Source: Liolophura sinensis (Eukaryota; Mollusca; Polyplacophora; Chitonida; Chitonidae). Taken from it: a stretch of DNA of 64,000 nt. Shown piece after piece: positions 1 through 10,435 of the stretch (position 1 is its first letter; each line of letters begins with the position of its first letter). Location: positions 21,897,127-21,961,126 of the forward strand of contig NC_088297.1 in assembly GCF_032854445.1 (NCBI RefSeq), in the 5' to 3' direction. Below the pieces are notes generated by a model. It had not been told where the DNA came from. It was given only the letters and a program-made list of their open reading frames with translations, and made no database searches. The position numbers and the translations under genes were made by a program.

Positions 1-660
1 GCCTCCTACCAGCCTCGCCAACAGAGGCCCAGCACAAAAAAAAATGTTTAAGCTTCGTTGAGTGGTGAGAGGATCATAGAACAACAACTTCTGTGTGAAG
101 AGAATTTATTCGACTCGATTTGTTTATTATAAACTATACATCTTTACTGCTATCTTCCTATTATTAAAGCCTAGTTGATCACAAAACAATGCGCACTATC
201 CTAGAATAAGTTGTATCGCATCGCCATACCTCTGAAACGCAAAGTCTGAAGTGATGGCGCTCTGCGTTTTAGTTCACTTTTGAATTAATTGCCTTTGCCC
301 AAAGAATATTTCAACCAGTGAAACAGAGACAGTCATGTAATGGCGGTAAATTATTACTGGACAGTATTTTGTTGGAACATAAGAGATAACAGGTGTCTAC
401 GTACTGGGCTACGACTGGTGTGTGGTATTTTACAAATGGCCACATTGAATCGGTGAAATCTTGTTATCTCAATTTACGGTTTCATTCTACCTGTTCATAC
501 AAATGCGTGCCCAGCTCCAACTAGGCCCCTGACAAAATATGTTATCCCGATGTATCCCCCACACGAAATGCAAAAGGCCGTCGGAGTGGGTGAAAAATTT
601 CTTCTGAACCAAAATAAGCAGGCTAAAAGCCAAAGCTTATACTTGTGCGTTGATTTCTAA
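1..660. repeat. Paralogous segment, copy 1
   Basis: This stretch aligns by eye with 13741-13913 plus 15145-15640. Shared landmarks include the end of a SINE (GAGGCCC), then AATGTTTAAGCTTC-like sequence, TTATTATAAA.TATACATC, and a long block from AACAATGCGCACTATCCTAG onward. Both copies run into the same 21-bp satellite. Copy 2 carries about 1.23 kb extra between GATCACA and AAACAATGCGC. No coding signal was seen. Confidence 0.8.
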
Positions 661-836
661 TATATGTCGATATACAGTCTATACATGTCTATATACAGAG
701 TATACGTGTCTATATACAGAGTATACATGTCTATATACAGAGTATACGTGTCTATATACAGAGTATACATGTCTATATACAGAGTATACGTGTCCATATA
801 CAGAGTATACGTGTCCATATACAGAGTATACGTGTG
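661..836. repeat. 21-bp satellite, short array
   Basis: About eight copies of a 21-bp unit built around GTCTATATACAGAGTATAC. The period is a multiple of three and units lack stops in several frames, so apparent Tyr/Thr-rich ORFs appear on both strands. I read these as non-coding. The same unit forms the large array at 15737-17635. Confidence 0.95.
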
Positions 837-1574
837 TCCATTTTGCAATAATGTTTTTTTTCTCATATTTTCGAGTCAAAACTCGGCTGATGCTTAAAAC
901 TTTGTATTTTTGTCCACAACATTGTTTTTTTTATTTCTTTAAAACACAATTTATAGATATAGAAGCCCAGTCCTACGACGTGGTCTTACACACTATTCCG
1001 TATAGATGTATACTACTTTTTACACTCTACTTTTCGATATGGACTTGTATGCTAAAAATATTTTCCTTGATAATTGTTGGAGGAAATTCTAACCCGATGT
1101 TAGTTGTGTGCCGTGTGTAAATATACATATTAAATAGAGATGACCTTTAAAAACAACGCTTTTTGTTTTTACATTTTTAAAAATATTTTACACCCAGACG
1201 CCATGACATGGTAAAAGAAAAACATTTGTTTGAAGACGTTCCTGTCTGAGCTCAACGGAATGACGTCATAATACATGTACAATAATCTCTTACATTTCAG
1301 AAAAGGTCAATTTTTCTGAATAATGTAGTAATTCATTTTCTTGTCTGGTGGCAAAGGACATTAATTTTTCATAAAATTTAAAATCATTTTAGCCCTACAT
1401 GGAGAGTTACCCCAAACGGGTAAGGAAATTATAGTCTGAAAGATTCCAGTTGAAAATAGGTTCAGGCGTAGACAGGGATGTAAACTCTGCACTTAAATCT
1501 AAATCTAAAATATAGGGTCTGCAATAGTTTAATTATACTGATCCGCAAAAAAATTGTAACTATAAAAAATAGCT
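837..1574. other. AT-rich sequence, no gene seen
   Basis: No convincing exon. A perfect TGACGTCA palindrome (CRE-like) lies at 1261-1268, but no coding region follows. The segment at 901-927 shares about 25 bases with 2230-2256 (TTTGTATTTTTGTCCACAAC), linking it to the degenerate repeat at 1936-2540. Confidence 0.5.
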
Positions 1575-1678
1575 GTTTCCCCCTTGGTGATGCCCGGTTT
1601 CCTCCCACCACAATGCTGACTGCCGTCTTGTAAGTGAAATATATAAAGTAAAACACCAATAAAATAAATAAATAAATT
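1575..1678 (+). mobile_element. tRNA-derived SINE, 3' fragment
   Basis: Contains the family's 3' region (CGGTTTCCTCCCACCACAAT ... AAAACACCAAT) and an AATAAATAAATAAAT tail. The tRNA-like head is missing, consistent with 5' truncation. It is followed directly by a more complete copy. Confidence 0.85.
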
Positions 1679-1698
1679 GTATGTTAATTGTCCCTTGT

Positions 1699-1935
1699 CG
1701 GGGCCTCCGTGGCTCAGTTGGTTAGCGCGATAGCGCAGCGTAATGACCCACGAGTCTCTCACCAATGCGGTCGCTGTGAGTTCAAGTCCAGCCCTTGCTG
1801 TCTTCCTTATCGACACGTAAGTAGGAAGGTGTGCTAGCAACCTGCGGATGGTCGTGGGTTTCCCTCGGGCTGTGCCCGGTTTTCACCCACCATAATGCTG
1901 GCCGCGTCGTATAAGGGAAATATTCAAGTTTCACT
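1699..1935 (+). mobile_element. tRNA-derived SINE, near full length
   Basis: The most complete head in the window. A pol III A box TGGCTCAGTTGG is at 1710-1721 and a B box GTTCAAGTC at 1780-1788. The conserved middle (AACCTGCGGATGGTCGTGGG) and the 3' region (CCCACCATAATGCTGGCC) follow. The body ends near 1935 without the usual tail. The tRNA species of origin cannot be told with confidence. Confidence 0.9.
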
Positions 1936-2540
1936 TCTAGATTCTACCGTGTTGTACTTTGATCCGTCCAGACTGTACACTTTACCCGTCAAGAGTGCGC
2001 TTAGACCATTGTCACCTATACTTTACCTTCAACATTGTATTTTTACCCACCGTGCTGTACTTTGATCTGTCCAAACTGTACACTTTACCTGTCCAGATTG
2101 TCTTCAGACCCCACCCTAGTTTCACTTTTAGATTCTACTTTTACCCACCATACCGTATTTTGTTCCATCCTGACTGTATACATATCGACCTACAATTAGA
2201 CCCATCTCGACTGCAGCAGCCCTTCTAAAGTTTGTATTTTTGTCCACAACATTGTTCTTCGGTCCGTCCAAATTGTTCGCATTTTCAGCCCACCATATAT
2301 TACACAGTCATCCGTCTAAAATTACCAACCCGGAGTGTATATTGGTCCTTCCAGATTGTTAATTTACCCAACCGTAAGCATATGGTTTTGACCAAAGAGT
2401 ACAGTGTACTTCCACATTGTATTAAGACCAATCCTAACGTCACCCAAGGCTTGCAGACTGTATTTGTATCCCACAAGGCTTTCAACATCCCTGTCTGCCT
2501 GTCAGTTTCTTCCTGTCCAAACTGTACTTGTATTTCGATA
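1936..2540. repeat. Degenerate tandem repeat
   Basis: Loosely repeated pieces such as GTACTTTGATC(C/T)GTCCA, ACTGTACACTTTACC and TTTTACCCACC recur at irregular spacing. Open frames here (for example 1959-2228 and 2232-2600) look like by-products of the repeat. A copy of one piece is at 901-927. Confidence 0.5.
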
Positions 2541-2749
2541 TACCCTAATTCTTTACACCGTTTCAGCCAAGTGTGGAACAAATATTTTGAAACATCCTGA
2601 GAGAACTATGGGTGTAAAGAAATATGACACAATTCAATCATCTTTCGTGTTACTGTCATAATAATTGTATATATCAATTCAACTGAAAAGACCGCTTTAG
2701 GGATTGAAAACGTTGAAGATTTACAGTAGCTATATTAGATATACATAGA

Positions 2750-2893
2750 GGATATGTAAAGAGTGACCCTCGATATCAAATTTATTAAACGAAGGTAGCA
2801 GTTTTTATTTGTTTCGAGCCTCCGACAAGGAATAAATGAAAACTGCTACTCGAGTTTAATAAATTTAATATTGAGGGTCACGAATTTCCTATC
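2750..2893. mobile_element. Foldback (hairpin) MITE-like element
   Basis: A near-perfect inverted repeat. The left arm starts GTGACCCTCGATATCAAATT at 2763 and the right arm ends with its complement at 2881. The arms are about 48 bases around a loop of about 26, and weaker pairing continues outward to about 2750 and 2893. No ORF. This is the form expected of a foldback MITE; a clear target-site duplication was not found. Confidence 0.7.
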
Positions 2894-3001
2894 CTATTTA
2901 TCCCATAAATGCCTTATTTTAAATTTATGGTGTAAAAAAATCATTATAACTTTTCAGACAACACGCCGACGTGTGACCACGTAGTGATATCACATAATAT
3001 A

Positions 3002-4406
3002 AACTGAACAAAAATATAAACGCACCAACCTATATATCCAAGTCAAACTGACCATTATTTGGAAATGGTCAAACCAGTGATATATTTGTTTAATGGGTCC
3101 TTCGTGTTGCACAACACAAGTGGTCCCATTGCAATTGACCATTCTGAGTGGGTATACTCATATGCTGAAAAAGTCAACCCATGTGACCAATGGGGCGTGA
3201 CAGTGCGATGGTCAGTGTGCGTGAGCAACACGCAGACATTCTTTACAGCTTGCTCAGTAAAAGGCCACCCCAAAGTGTGGATTTGTGCCACATGCCGACA
3301 TGCCACAGATGTCACAAATCATGAGGGAGCGTGCCATTGGCATGCTTAATGCTGGGTTATCTGTTACTGCTGTGGCAGCCCAACTGAATGTGCATCATTC
3401 CACTATCAGCCGCCTGAGGACTCGCTTCAGAGAGACTGGTACCACAGTCAACCGCGCACATGCCCGCCGGCCACGTGTGACCACGCCCGCACAAGACCAG
3501 CACATGCGGCTCCAACACCTGCGCGATCGGACCCGCCCACAACAGGCGGATTTCAGCCCAGACAGTCAGGAACCGGCTGCGGGAGGCTCATCTCCGGTCA
3601 CGTCGACCACACCAGGTTGGAGGACTGTGCTCTTTAGTGACGAATCTCGCTTCCAGCTGCACCATGCTGATGGCAGAGTTCGGGTTTGGCGCCGTGCTGG
3701 TGAGCGGTATGCTGACGCTAATGTCCTGTGACGGGTGGCTTATGGTCGCGGAAGTGTCATGGTGTGGGCAGGCATTTGTCATGGACAGCGCACACGTCTG
3801 CATTTCATCGACGGCAACCTTAATGCACAACGTTACCGAGATGAAATCCTTAGACCTATTGTTGCGCCCTTTGTGGTGCTCCATCATTTGACTTTCCAAC
3901 ACGACAACGCCCACCCACACACTGCTAGGGTATGCAGGGACTTCCTTGAGGAGGAGGATATTCCTGTCCTCAACTGGCCGCCGTATTCACCAGATATGTC
4001 ACCCATTGAACACCTCTGGGATGTTCTGGATAGGCGTGTCCGCCACCGGGTTCCAGTTCCCCAGAACATTCGCCAAATGCGAGTGGCACTCCAGGAGGAC
4101 TGGGACAACACCCCCCAGCCCACAAATGACAAACTTGGTGATGTCCATGCGTCGCCGGTGTACAGCTCTACGCGAGGCTAATGGTGGTCACACGCGTTAC
4201 TGACGTGTGTGAACTTGGCCCATTGACCCCCATTGTCCTCTTCCTGCCATTACCGCAGGGCTATTGCTTGAGAATTGATTGCAATGCTCGCAAATTAAAG
4301 CTGAATTGTTCAGAAATATGTCCCATTGTTTTGGGATATGTACTATATTTTGTGACATAAAAATAACAGAAAATATTTGTTCGTGCGTTTATATTTTTGT
4401 TCAGTG
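3002..4406 (+). mobile_element. Tc1/mariner-superfamily transposon (non-functional)
   Basis: Terminal inverted repeats are nearly perfect: AACTGAACAAAAATATAAAC at the left end and its complement, ending TTTTTGTTCAGTG, at the right. TA dinucleotides flank both ends (3000-3001 and 4407-4408), the standard Tc1/mariner target duplication. The element is 1405 bp and holds one decayed transposase gene. Intact ends mean it could in principle be mobilised in trans; its own transposase is broken. Confidence 0.93.
3300..4181 (+). pseudogene. Tc1-like DD34E transposase, broken
   Basis: Encodes a cut-and-paste transposase acting on the flanking terminal repeats. The N-terminal helix-turn-helix is readable (AVAAQLNVHHSTISRL). 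The catalytic triad is present: Asp in LFSDESRF, Asp in QHDNAHPHTA, and Glu in SPIEHLWD with 34 residues between the second Asp and the Glu. Breaks: an in-frame TGA at 3729-3731, and a central stretch (about 3540-3610) where the conserved reading (QTVRNRLREAHLRSRRP) lies in another frame between two apparent deletions. Upstream GTG at 3285 is in frame but ATG at 3300 is the natural start. Family membership is certain; activity is excluded. Confidence 0.93.
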
Positions 4407-4764
4407 TAGGTGAAATGAAGCGTCATCAGTAAGTGACAAGTGCATGGCGGAGAATAATACAGCACAGACAAAATTTACTTACATAACGACTTTTTTTATA
4501 CCACAGACGTCAAAATTGTATATTGCTTTATACAATATATCATTCAATACGTTAATATTTATAACAGAATATTACATTTTACTACAGAAAGAGTTACTGC
4601 CTAAAAATAGACAAATTTCACGAGCGCTGAGTACACGCCGTGAAACTTTCAATAAACCAAATGACAGTTTAACTTAACGAAGGTTGAACAAGCGAAACAG
4701 TGTACAGAGTTGTACTGGAATTTAAGCACCAGTTAGTGTTCTTCGGATTCCAATTCAATTGCTT

Positions 4765-5029
4765 TCATCTGGATAATGTCAAAATTAGCGAAGCACAAAG
4801 TTTTAGCTCTATATAGCATAATGTTAAGAAAAATAATGGGAATACCCGATGTTTCCGTTCCCGAAGTTTCCGTTCTGGGATTTTACTTGGCCTTCGTGGC
4901 CATAGCTCTATGGCGTAGTCAATGCCGAGAAATTCCAGATTGACTCGATTATCTCTTGTCACATTTATAACTCTGGCGTGTCCTTTTTTTGTCAATTTTT
5001 ACGATATCTCCAGGTAGAAAGTCGGCCAT
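4765..5029 (-). pseudogene. Small ORF or exon with one frameshift, possible gene
   Basis: On the minus strand an ATG at 5029 opens MADFLPGDIVKI, which is lost at a run of seven A bases near 4985. The adjacent frame continues GHARVINVTRDNRVNLEFLG and on to KIPERKLRERKHR, ending in a hydrophobic stretch. PGDIV followed by ARV..V resembles the start of a small beta-barrel (SH3/KOW-like) domain, but I do not recognise the protein. The homopolymer break could be a sequencing error or a real mutation. No partner exon was found. Confidence 0.35.
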
Positions 5030-6195
5030 GTTGACGACAAGAAAAAGTTATAAAAAGAAGTACCGCCTGTACAGCAGAGTTGTAACTTTTGATTGGTCGA
5101 TTCAATGAATGAAAATATACACGGACCAACCAAAATGTCGGAATTTACATGTATATTACCCGTGGTGAATATCAAAACGATATGTCGTGCTTTTATTACC
5201 TGGAAAAATAAACATTTATGGGATAAGTCTATGTATTTGCTCCTTAACGCGGTATATTTTAATCCATCAAGATGTGATCATATATGGTGCAGATTTTATT
5301 CCTCACAGATTACACTGAAGGCTTTCTTACAAACATGTAGAATCATTCTAAAGAAGGCATATTTTTGGCATTATCTATCAAAACTTCTGTATATTGTAAG
5401 CTTGTTTTCATTTCAATGACGGCTCCGGTACACGCAACGCTTTTATTTTATTTTATTTTATTTTTGTGCATGGGTTCAGTCGGAGAGCTTTTACCCGCTC
5501 ACCTTTTGATTTTCTCCCCGTCTGCTTGCAAGAACTATCCACCCAAAAGAGGGAAGAAATCTAAATCGACGAAAACTCTTTATTTACTCCTAAAATTGCT
5601 CAGGGGAAGGTGAAGGGGTAAAAAAGGGTTAAAATAACACGTGTTTGTGAAATTTATCTCCTAAAAAGAAGACTGGAACGAAAGAGTGCGCGATTATACA
5701 CCACGATTATGTGAAGATAGGAAAACAAATAGAAGAAAACTTCATTATGTTATCTTTCTAGACAACTCTCTATATATTAGATCTTATTTACCTCGATGTG
5801 GAAGATGCCTTCTCTACATGCGAAATGTATACTACTTCAAAGACTGCTAGAAGCCCTAGAAAGATACTTTGTCACCAACAAAATCTGCTCGACGAGATGG
5901 CCGACTTGAAAAGAGCGTTTGGAATACCACGATGTAGAAATTTGAGAAGTTTTTTTCTCGTTTTTTCTTACACCTTTACTCCACATCAGAACAATCAACA
6001 TTTCCCTGATTAGATCTCTCTATTCCGCAAGCGACGGACGTGTATAACGGTAAGTTGCCGCCCGTAACACTGGCTCAGACTCGAATGACTATACCTACGC
6101 TCTGCCAGGAGATCCTAAAAACGGTGTGCAATGACACCCCACTGATTTCACGGTACTTGTACGACGGCCAGCTTTAGAGTGGGAGCTGGGAAGTG
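5030..6195. other. No assigned gene; weak ORFs
   Basis: ORFs at 5365-5613 and 5798-6013 (the latter reads DEMADLKRAFGIPRCRNL) have no recognisable domain and no clear splice context. A short TTTTA microsatellite lies at about 5440-5465. Nothing else was supported. Confidence 0.3.
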
Positions 6196-6330
6196 CTGTT
6201 TTCAAGGTGGGAAGAAACTGGGCGGACCACATTCAGGTTGATTCCCACGTACGACCGCCGAGGAAGCAGGAGGCAGGTAGACGTGAACTCACAGCAGCTT
6301 CAATAGTGATAGGCTTCTGAGTGAAACGAG
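6196..6330 (-). mobile_element. Degenerate SINE fragment
   Basis: Diverged match to the middle and head of the SINE in reverse orientation (TTCCCACGTACGACCGCCGA then GTGAACTCACAGCAGC, then the AGGCTTCTGAGTG region). Older than most copies here. Confidence 0.55.
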
Positions 6331-6394
6331 AGCAGCGACGACAATGTGATGGGTGGCCTTTGGTCAAACTTAACCCGGCGAAATACGGCCTCTT

Positions 6395-7165
6395 GTCAAT
6401 TTGCCTCAATTAGGGTTTTATTCCAGCTGTTTATGCAATGCTTATAAGGTAGGGCGGTTGTAAAGACTAGGGTGACCCTATTGTTAGTGCATGAGCTTTT
6501 TCTCAAATCTTCATTGTTAAAGGCTGCTTCTTCAATTAGATGACATCACTTTGCCACCTGACACCACCCTCAATTTTTAAAATTCCCTAAGGTAGGAACT
6601 CGCAAAGTTTCATATGACATATTTAGGTTATATTTTGATTGGTTCATCCACATTATAGGTATAGGGTATTTTTGTGATGTTTGACGATTTACTTATTCAG
6701 TGTTGATATAAAAGGGATGATTTGAAGACCCTTATATACTGAATATACTTTTAACAGGGACTAGGGAAAATACAGTAATAAGAATCCGGTAAAAAAGTGC
6801 AGTGATCACATGTGAGTAATGGTCGACGGAACAAAGAAAAAATTCTTTTAGAAACATAACCAAGGCAAGACGATTTCAGAATCATTTGTTTTTCTTTATT
6901 TTGAAGAACATGGAAATTCACTTTTGTTTCTTTTCTGTTTTCTATGAAAATATATTTTCCAAATACACATATTAGTTATAAAGAGGGGTTGCACGTGATA
7001 TCATCACGTCTCCAAATCCCGGAATTTCAGCAGAATCAGGTAAAAAAAAATGCTGCGATGTTAATTGGAATTTATCAGACGTCACTGGTTTATAATTGCT
7101 CAAAATGCTGTGTTGTCATCACATTCAACATACAAATATATTGAAACCATGCAAAGGGACATGGG
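6395..7165. repeat. Unnamed dispersed repeat, interrupted copy
   Basis: The core TAGGGTTTTATTCCAGCTG at about 6412-6432 and the distal part at about 7075-7160 (CTCAAAATGCTGTGTTGTCA ... CATGCAAAGG) match the same two blocks at 8620-8860 and 43165-43410. The blocks are further apart here, so the copy is probably interrupted. No ORF. Confidence 0.5.
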
Positions 7166-7366
7166 CCTTTATTTATCAAGTATCGTAATACTTAAGTTAT
7201 AAATTGCATGTCCTTAAAGTTACAATCTCACAACAGCAAAGGACTCAAATTGTGTTTAGTACATTGTCATATAGGAAAGAGTCAGCGTACAAATTTGATA
7301 CTTTCTAGAGAAAAGCATTTTATTTGTGCCTGTGTTGAATTTCTAACTTAATTCGTTTGATAAGGG

Positions 7367-7633
7367 ATGATTAGTCCACTAACTGGATCTTCTACGGTAT
7401 GTCACGGATGTTTAGGACAGTTCAAGACTTCATCTACTTCACTTATCAGCCCGGTTCGTCGAGGTGTCGCCATGGTTACTCAAACCAACCAACTCGAGGG
7501 GTTTGCACGACCCGAGATCCGGGAAGGGCCGGAGGTGTCTATAGCCCTGGCGTTACAGAAGCTTTACAAATGGCTTGTACCCCACATTCGCCTGCGCTAC
7601 ATGCCACGGCAGGCTGGCATGTTCCTGCGCTAG
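7367..7633 (+). other. GC-rich ORF of 88 codons, unassigned
   Basis: This open frame is richer in GC than its surroundings and ends ALQKLYKWLVPHIRLRYM... . There is no recognisable domain and no obvious splice sites. A second frame is also open over the same bases. It may be chance or an old exon. Confidence 0.15.
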
Positions 7634-7759
7634 GATTTATCCGCGTGGCAAGGGTGGATGTTTCTGGTACTTGATTGCTGAAAAAAAATGTTAAAAAAAA
7701 ACAACAAAAAAAATTATTGACTTGTTTGGTACACGTTTTGGATAATGATTTAACCCAAT

Positions 7760-8306
7760 CGCCTATAACATTCCTTGTTATCTCCTATAACATTCCTTGT
7801 TATCGCCTATAACATTCCTTGTTATCGCCTATGATATTCCTTGTTATCTCCTATAACATTCCTTGTTATCGCATATAACATTCCTTGTTATCGCCTATAA
7901 CATTCCTTGTTATCGCCTATGATATTCCTTGTTATCTCCTATAACATTCCTTGTTATCGCATATAACATTCCTTGTTATCGCCTATGATATTCCTTGTTA
8001 TCTCCTATAACATTCCTTGTTATCGCCTATAACATTCCTTGTTATCGCCTATGATATTCCTTGTTATCTCCTATAACATTCCTTGTTATCGCCTATAACA
8101 TTCCTTGTTATCGCCTATGATATTCCTTGTTATCTCCTATAACATTCCTTGTTATCGCCTATAACATTCCTTGTTATCGCCTATGATATTCCTTGTTATC
8201 TCCTATAACATTCCTTGTTATCGTCTATAACATTCCTTGTTATCGCCTATGATATTCCTTGTTATCGCTTATAACATTTCTTGTTATCGCCTATAAGATT
8301 CCTTGT
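7760..8306. repeat. 22-bp satellite with higher-order structure
   Basis: About 25 head-to-tail copies of CTATAACATTCCTTGTTATC plus two variable bases. Three variants (starting CGCCTATAAC, CGCCTATGAT and CTCCTATAAC) recur mostly in a fixed order, giving a 66-bp higher-order unit; a fourth variant (CGCATATAAC) appears twice near the start. Each unit holds ATAAC...GTTAT, able to form a small hairpin. Confidence 0.95.
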
Positions 8307-9078
8307 GTCTTTCCATCATAGATGCAAATTGTTGGCTCCTTTCTCTTTGCATGATTCCATCCTAACTTTGTGCTTTATCTAATTTCTTAGTTCTTCGGGG
8401 GATTGCATTAAATGTCGTTTCGGAAATTGGCCTTGCGCTTATGGACCCAGAACATGCATTTTGAATGACGGCTGGTATACGAATGTCTGTTTCGACGCAC
8501 AGATTCTCAATTCTTGGTAAATAAGTAAAAGCCCTTGGACATGCTCTGACATGTATGGTCCGCTATTTAACTTGACGGAATTCTCCGACACCAGAGCTGT
8601 GACGACATGGTGATTGTTGGAATTTGAATTTACCCCAGTCAGGATTTTATTCTAACTGTTCATGTAAATACAGAAATGGTACCAATTTGACGTTCCCTAG
8701 CACTATGACTTAAGCAGAATTAAGTTAAAAAAATTCACTAATGTTAATAGCAATTTGCGAGGGGTTTCTGGTCTAGAATAACTCAAAAGGTTATGTTGTC
8801 ATTACATGTAATATACCCAATCACATTAAAACAATGCAAAGTAATCGAAATGACCATTCCAGATTAAAACCTGTCACTGACATTATAATGTCTGGCGTGA
8901 AGCTGTATTTTTATCCAGTGTCCAGAGCTTCCTGCATAAAATATAATAATATACACCCATGGCATAGTACGGATACTTTACATGCAATTGCTAAGTAAAC
9001 TTCTCAAAGAATCTGCAATGGCCAATTATCCGAACATGTAAAGGTCAATTTATTTATTACTATGTTTATTACTATAGC
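8307..9078. repeat. Intergenic sequence with a dispersed repeat
   Basis: 8620-8860 is a good copy of the unnamed dispersed repeat, with core GGATTTTATTCTAACTGTTC and the distal block TGGTCTAGAATAACTC ... AAAACAATGCAAAG. The rest shows no gene. AATAAA-type sequences on the minus strand at about 9052-9068 could serve the gene ending at 9079. Confidence 0.5.
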
Positions 9079-9204
9079 TTACATATAGCGCATCCAACAA
9101 CCCACAATCTTGGTGTTATCTGGGCAAGTGGCTACTGACGCTTTGTTGGATGTAGTCTGGTAAATGTAAGGTCCAGAACATGTTGGCACGCACGTGGCTA
9201 AAGC
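9079..9204 (-). CDS. Proline/cysteine-rich protein, exon 4 (probably last)
   Basis: The acceptor (CTTTTGGGTTTGCAG) is followed by an open phase-0 frame of 41 codons reading ALATCVPTCSGPYIYQTT and then VATCPDNTKIVGC, ending WMRYM and TAA. The CPDNT...C motif repeats one in exon 3. AATAAA-like signals follow within about 10-25 bases. The stop overlaps a good donor (GTAAGC), so the exon might instead splice onward after CWMRY; I prefer the stop because of the nearby poly(A) signals. Product unrecognised. Confidence 0.62.
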   Translation of the reverse strand, partial: ALATCVPTCSGPYIYQTTSNKASVATCPDNTKIVGCWMRYM

Positions 9205-9360
9205 CTGCAAACCCAAAAGGGACACTCCGCCGTGGTCAAGCTGATTTTTTCAACAATTTTTATATGCCATGATGCATTACTTTTCTATCCAGGCACTAGT
9301 ACTATTAATGTATACATATGCTCGGGCTGTGAAGACTGTACATAAAACTGTAATAAAATA

Positions 9361-10032
9361 TACTCTGCAAAAGTATAAACGCAGGAAGAAATTTGATATT
9401 GTTTTCTCTCAGTATACGGTAATGTGTTAACTCCACAATTGGGGTAAGTGTTCATTATCAGTTGTGGCTTTATTTTCAACCAGATTTTCACATTTAAGGG
9501 CAACAATCCAGGAGCTATGATAGCATTTTTTCACGCTCTTTTTGATGTTAACGGTGGACACGCTCGGTACTCAGTGGTGTGAACTGTGATTACCGACCAC
9601 TCTGTTTACACGCTGCCATAGCTCCTGGATTATTGTCCTAAAAGGTGAAACACTGGTGGCAATAAAAGCAACGATTGATAATGAAAAGTTACCTTAATTG
9701 TTCAGTTAACACGTTATTTAATACAGAAAACAACATAAAAGCACTTCCTGCGTTTATATTTTTGTTGATTAATTTATTTTATTTATTTGATTGGTGTTTT
9801 ACGCCGTACTCAAGAATATTTCACTTATACGACGGCGGCCAGCATTATGGTGGGTGGAAACCAGGCAGAGCCCGGGAGAAATCCCCAGGTTGCTGGCAGA
9901 CCTTCCCACATACGGCCGGAGAGGAAGCCAGCATGAGCTGGACTTGAGCTCACAGCGACCGCATTGGTGAGAGGCTACTGGGTCATTGCGCTGCGCTAGC
10001 GCGCTAACCAACTGAGCTATTTTTGTTGAGTA
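9361..10032. mobile_element. Foldback MITE interrupted by a SINE
   Basis: Two arms of about 145 bases form an inverted repeat: TACTCTGCAAAAGTATAAAC at the left, and the complement ending TTTTTGTTGAGTA at the right. Inner arm ends meet at CAGGAGCTATG / CATAGCTCCTG. The right end is split by a SINE at 9769-10017. TA lies at both ends. The TATAAACGCA motif near the tips is shared with the Tc1-like element at 3002-4406, suggesting a related transposase moved it. Confidence 0.85.
9769..10017 (-). mobile_element. SINE inserted in a MITE, with 12-bp target duplication
   Basis: Reverse-oriented SINE, tail first (ATTTATTTGATTGGTGTTTT), through to the tRNA-like head (GCGCTAACCAACTGAGC). TATTTTTGTTGA occurs at 9757-9768 and again at 10018-10029, an exact 12-bp target-site duplication that marks both ends of the insertion. 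Confidence 0.93.
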
Positions 10033-10250
10033 TATATCTATAGTCTTATAATAAGCAACTGTTAGAAGTGCCTTTAATTTTGCTTGAAATGGCAACTTTC
10101 CTTTTCTTTCTCCCGAAATCAATACAATATTAGCAATGTTAACACTACACATACAACTACTTTATATTAGAAAGTATATAAAATAATACAAAAGACACAA
10201 AATCAAATTTTGGAGAAGGACTATATGTAAGGATGAATTGAAGGTCTTAC

Positions 10251-10435
10251 TTGAAGCTCTGCTTGGGCCAGTGTATTCCTGATAGCTAAACACTCGTTAT
10301 CGACAAAGATGGATCCAAGGCACACTCTATTATCGACACTGCATCTACAGTCGAGTACAGTGGTGTTATCTGGACAAACTACAGACGAAACAGCACCTGG
10401 ATTTGTTACTGGTTGTCCACTTTCAAACGTTATAC
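10251..10435 (-). CDS. Proline/cysteine-rich protein, exon 3
   Basis: Acceptor CAACCTCACAG and donor CAA|GTAAGA bound 185 bases, open in one frame: ITFESGQPVTNPGAVSSVVC, then CPDNTTVLDCRCSVDN, then RVCLGSIFVDNECLAIRN and TLAQAELQ. It starts with two bases of a split codon, matching exon 2, and ends in phase 0, matching exon 4. Five cysteines and the CPDNT motif suggest a small disulphide-bonded extracellular domain. I do not recognise the family. Confidence 0.75.

Noticed and set aside
1710..1790. Possible true tRNA gene
   Set aside because: A and B boxes are present, but the sequence continues into the conserved SINE body and no full cloverleaf was apparent. Same for the other SINE heads.
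7760..8306. CRISPR-like array
   Set aside because: Repeats are directly adjacent with no unique spacers, and the DNA is eukaryotic; it is a satellite.
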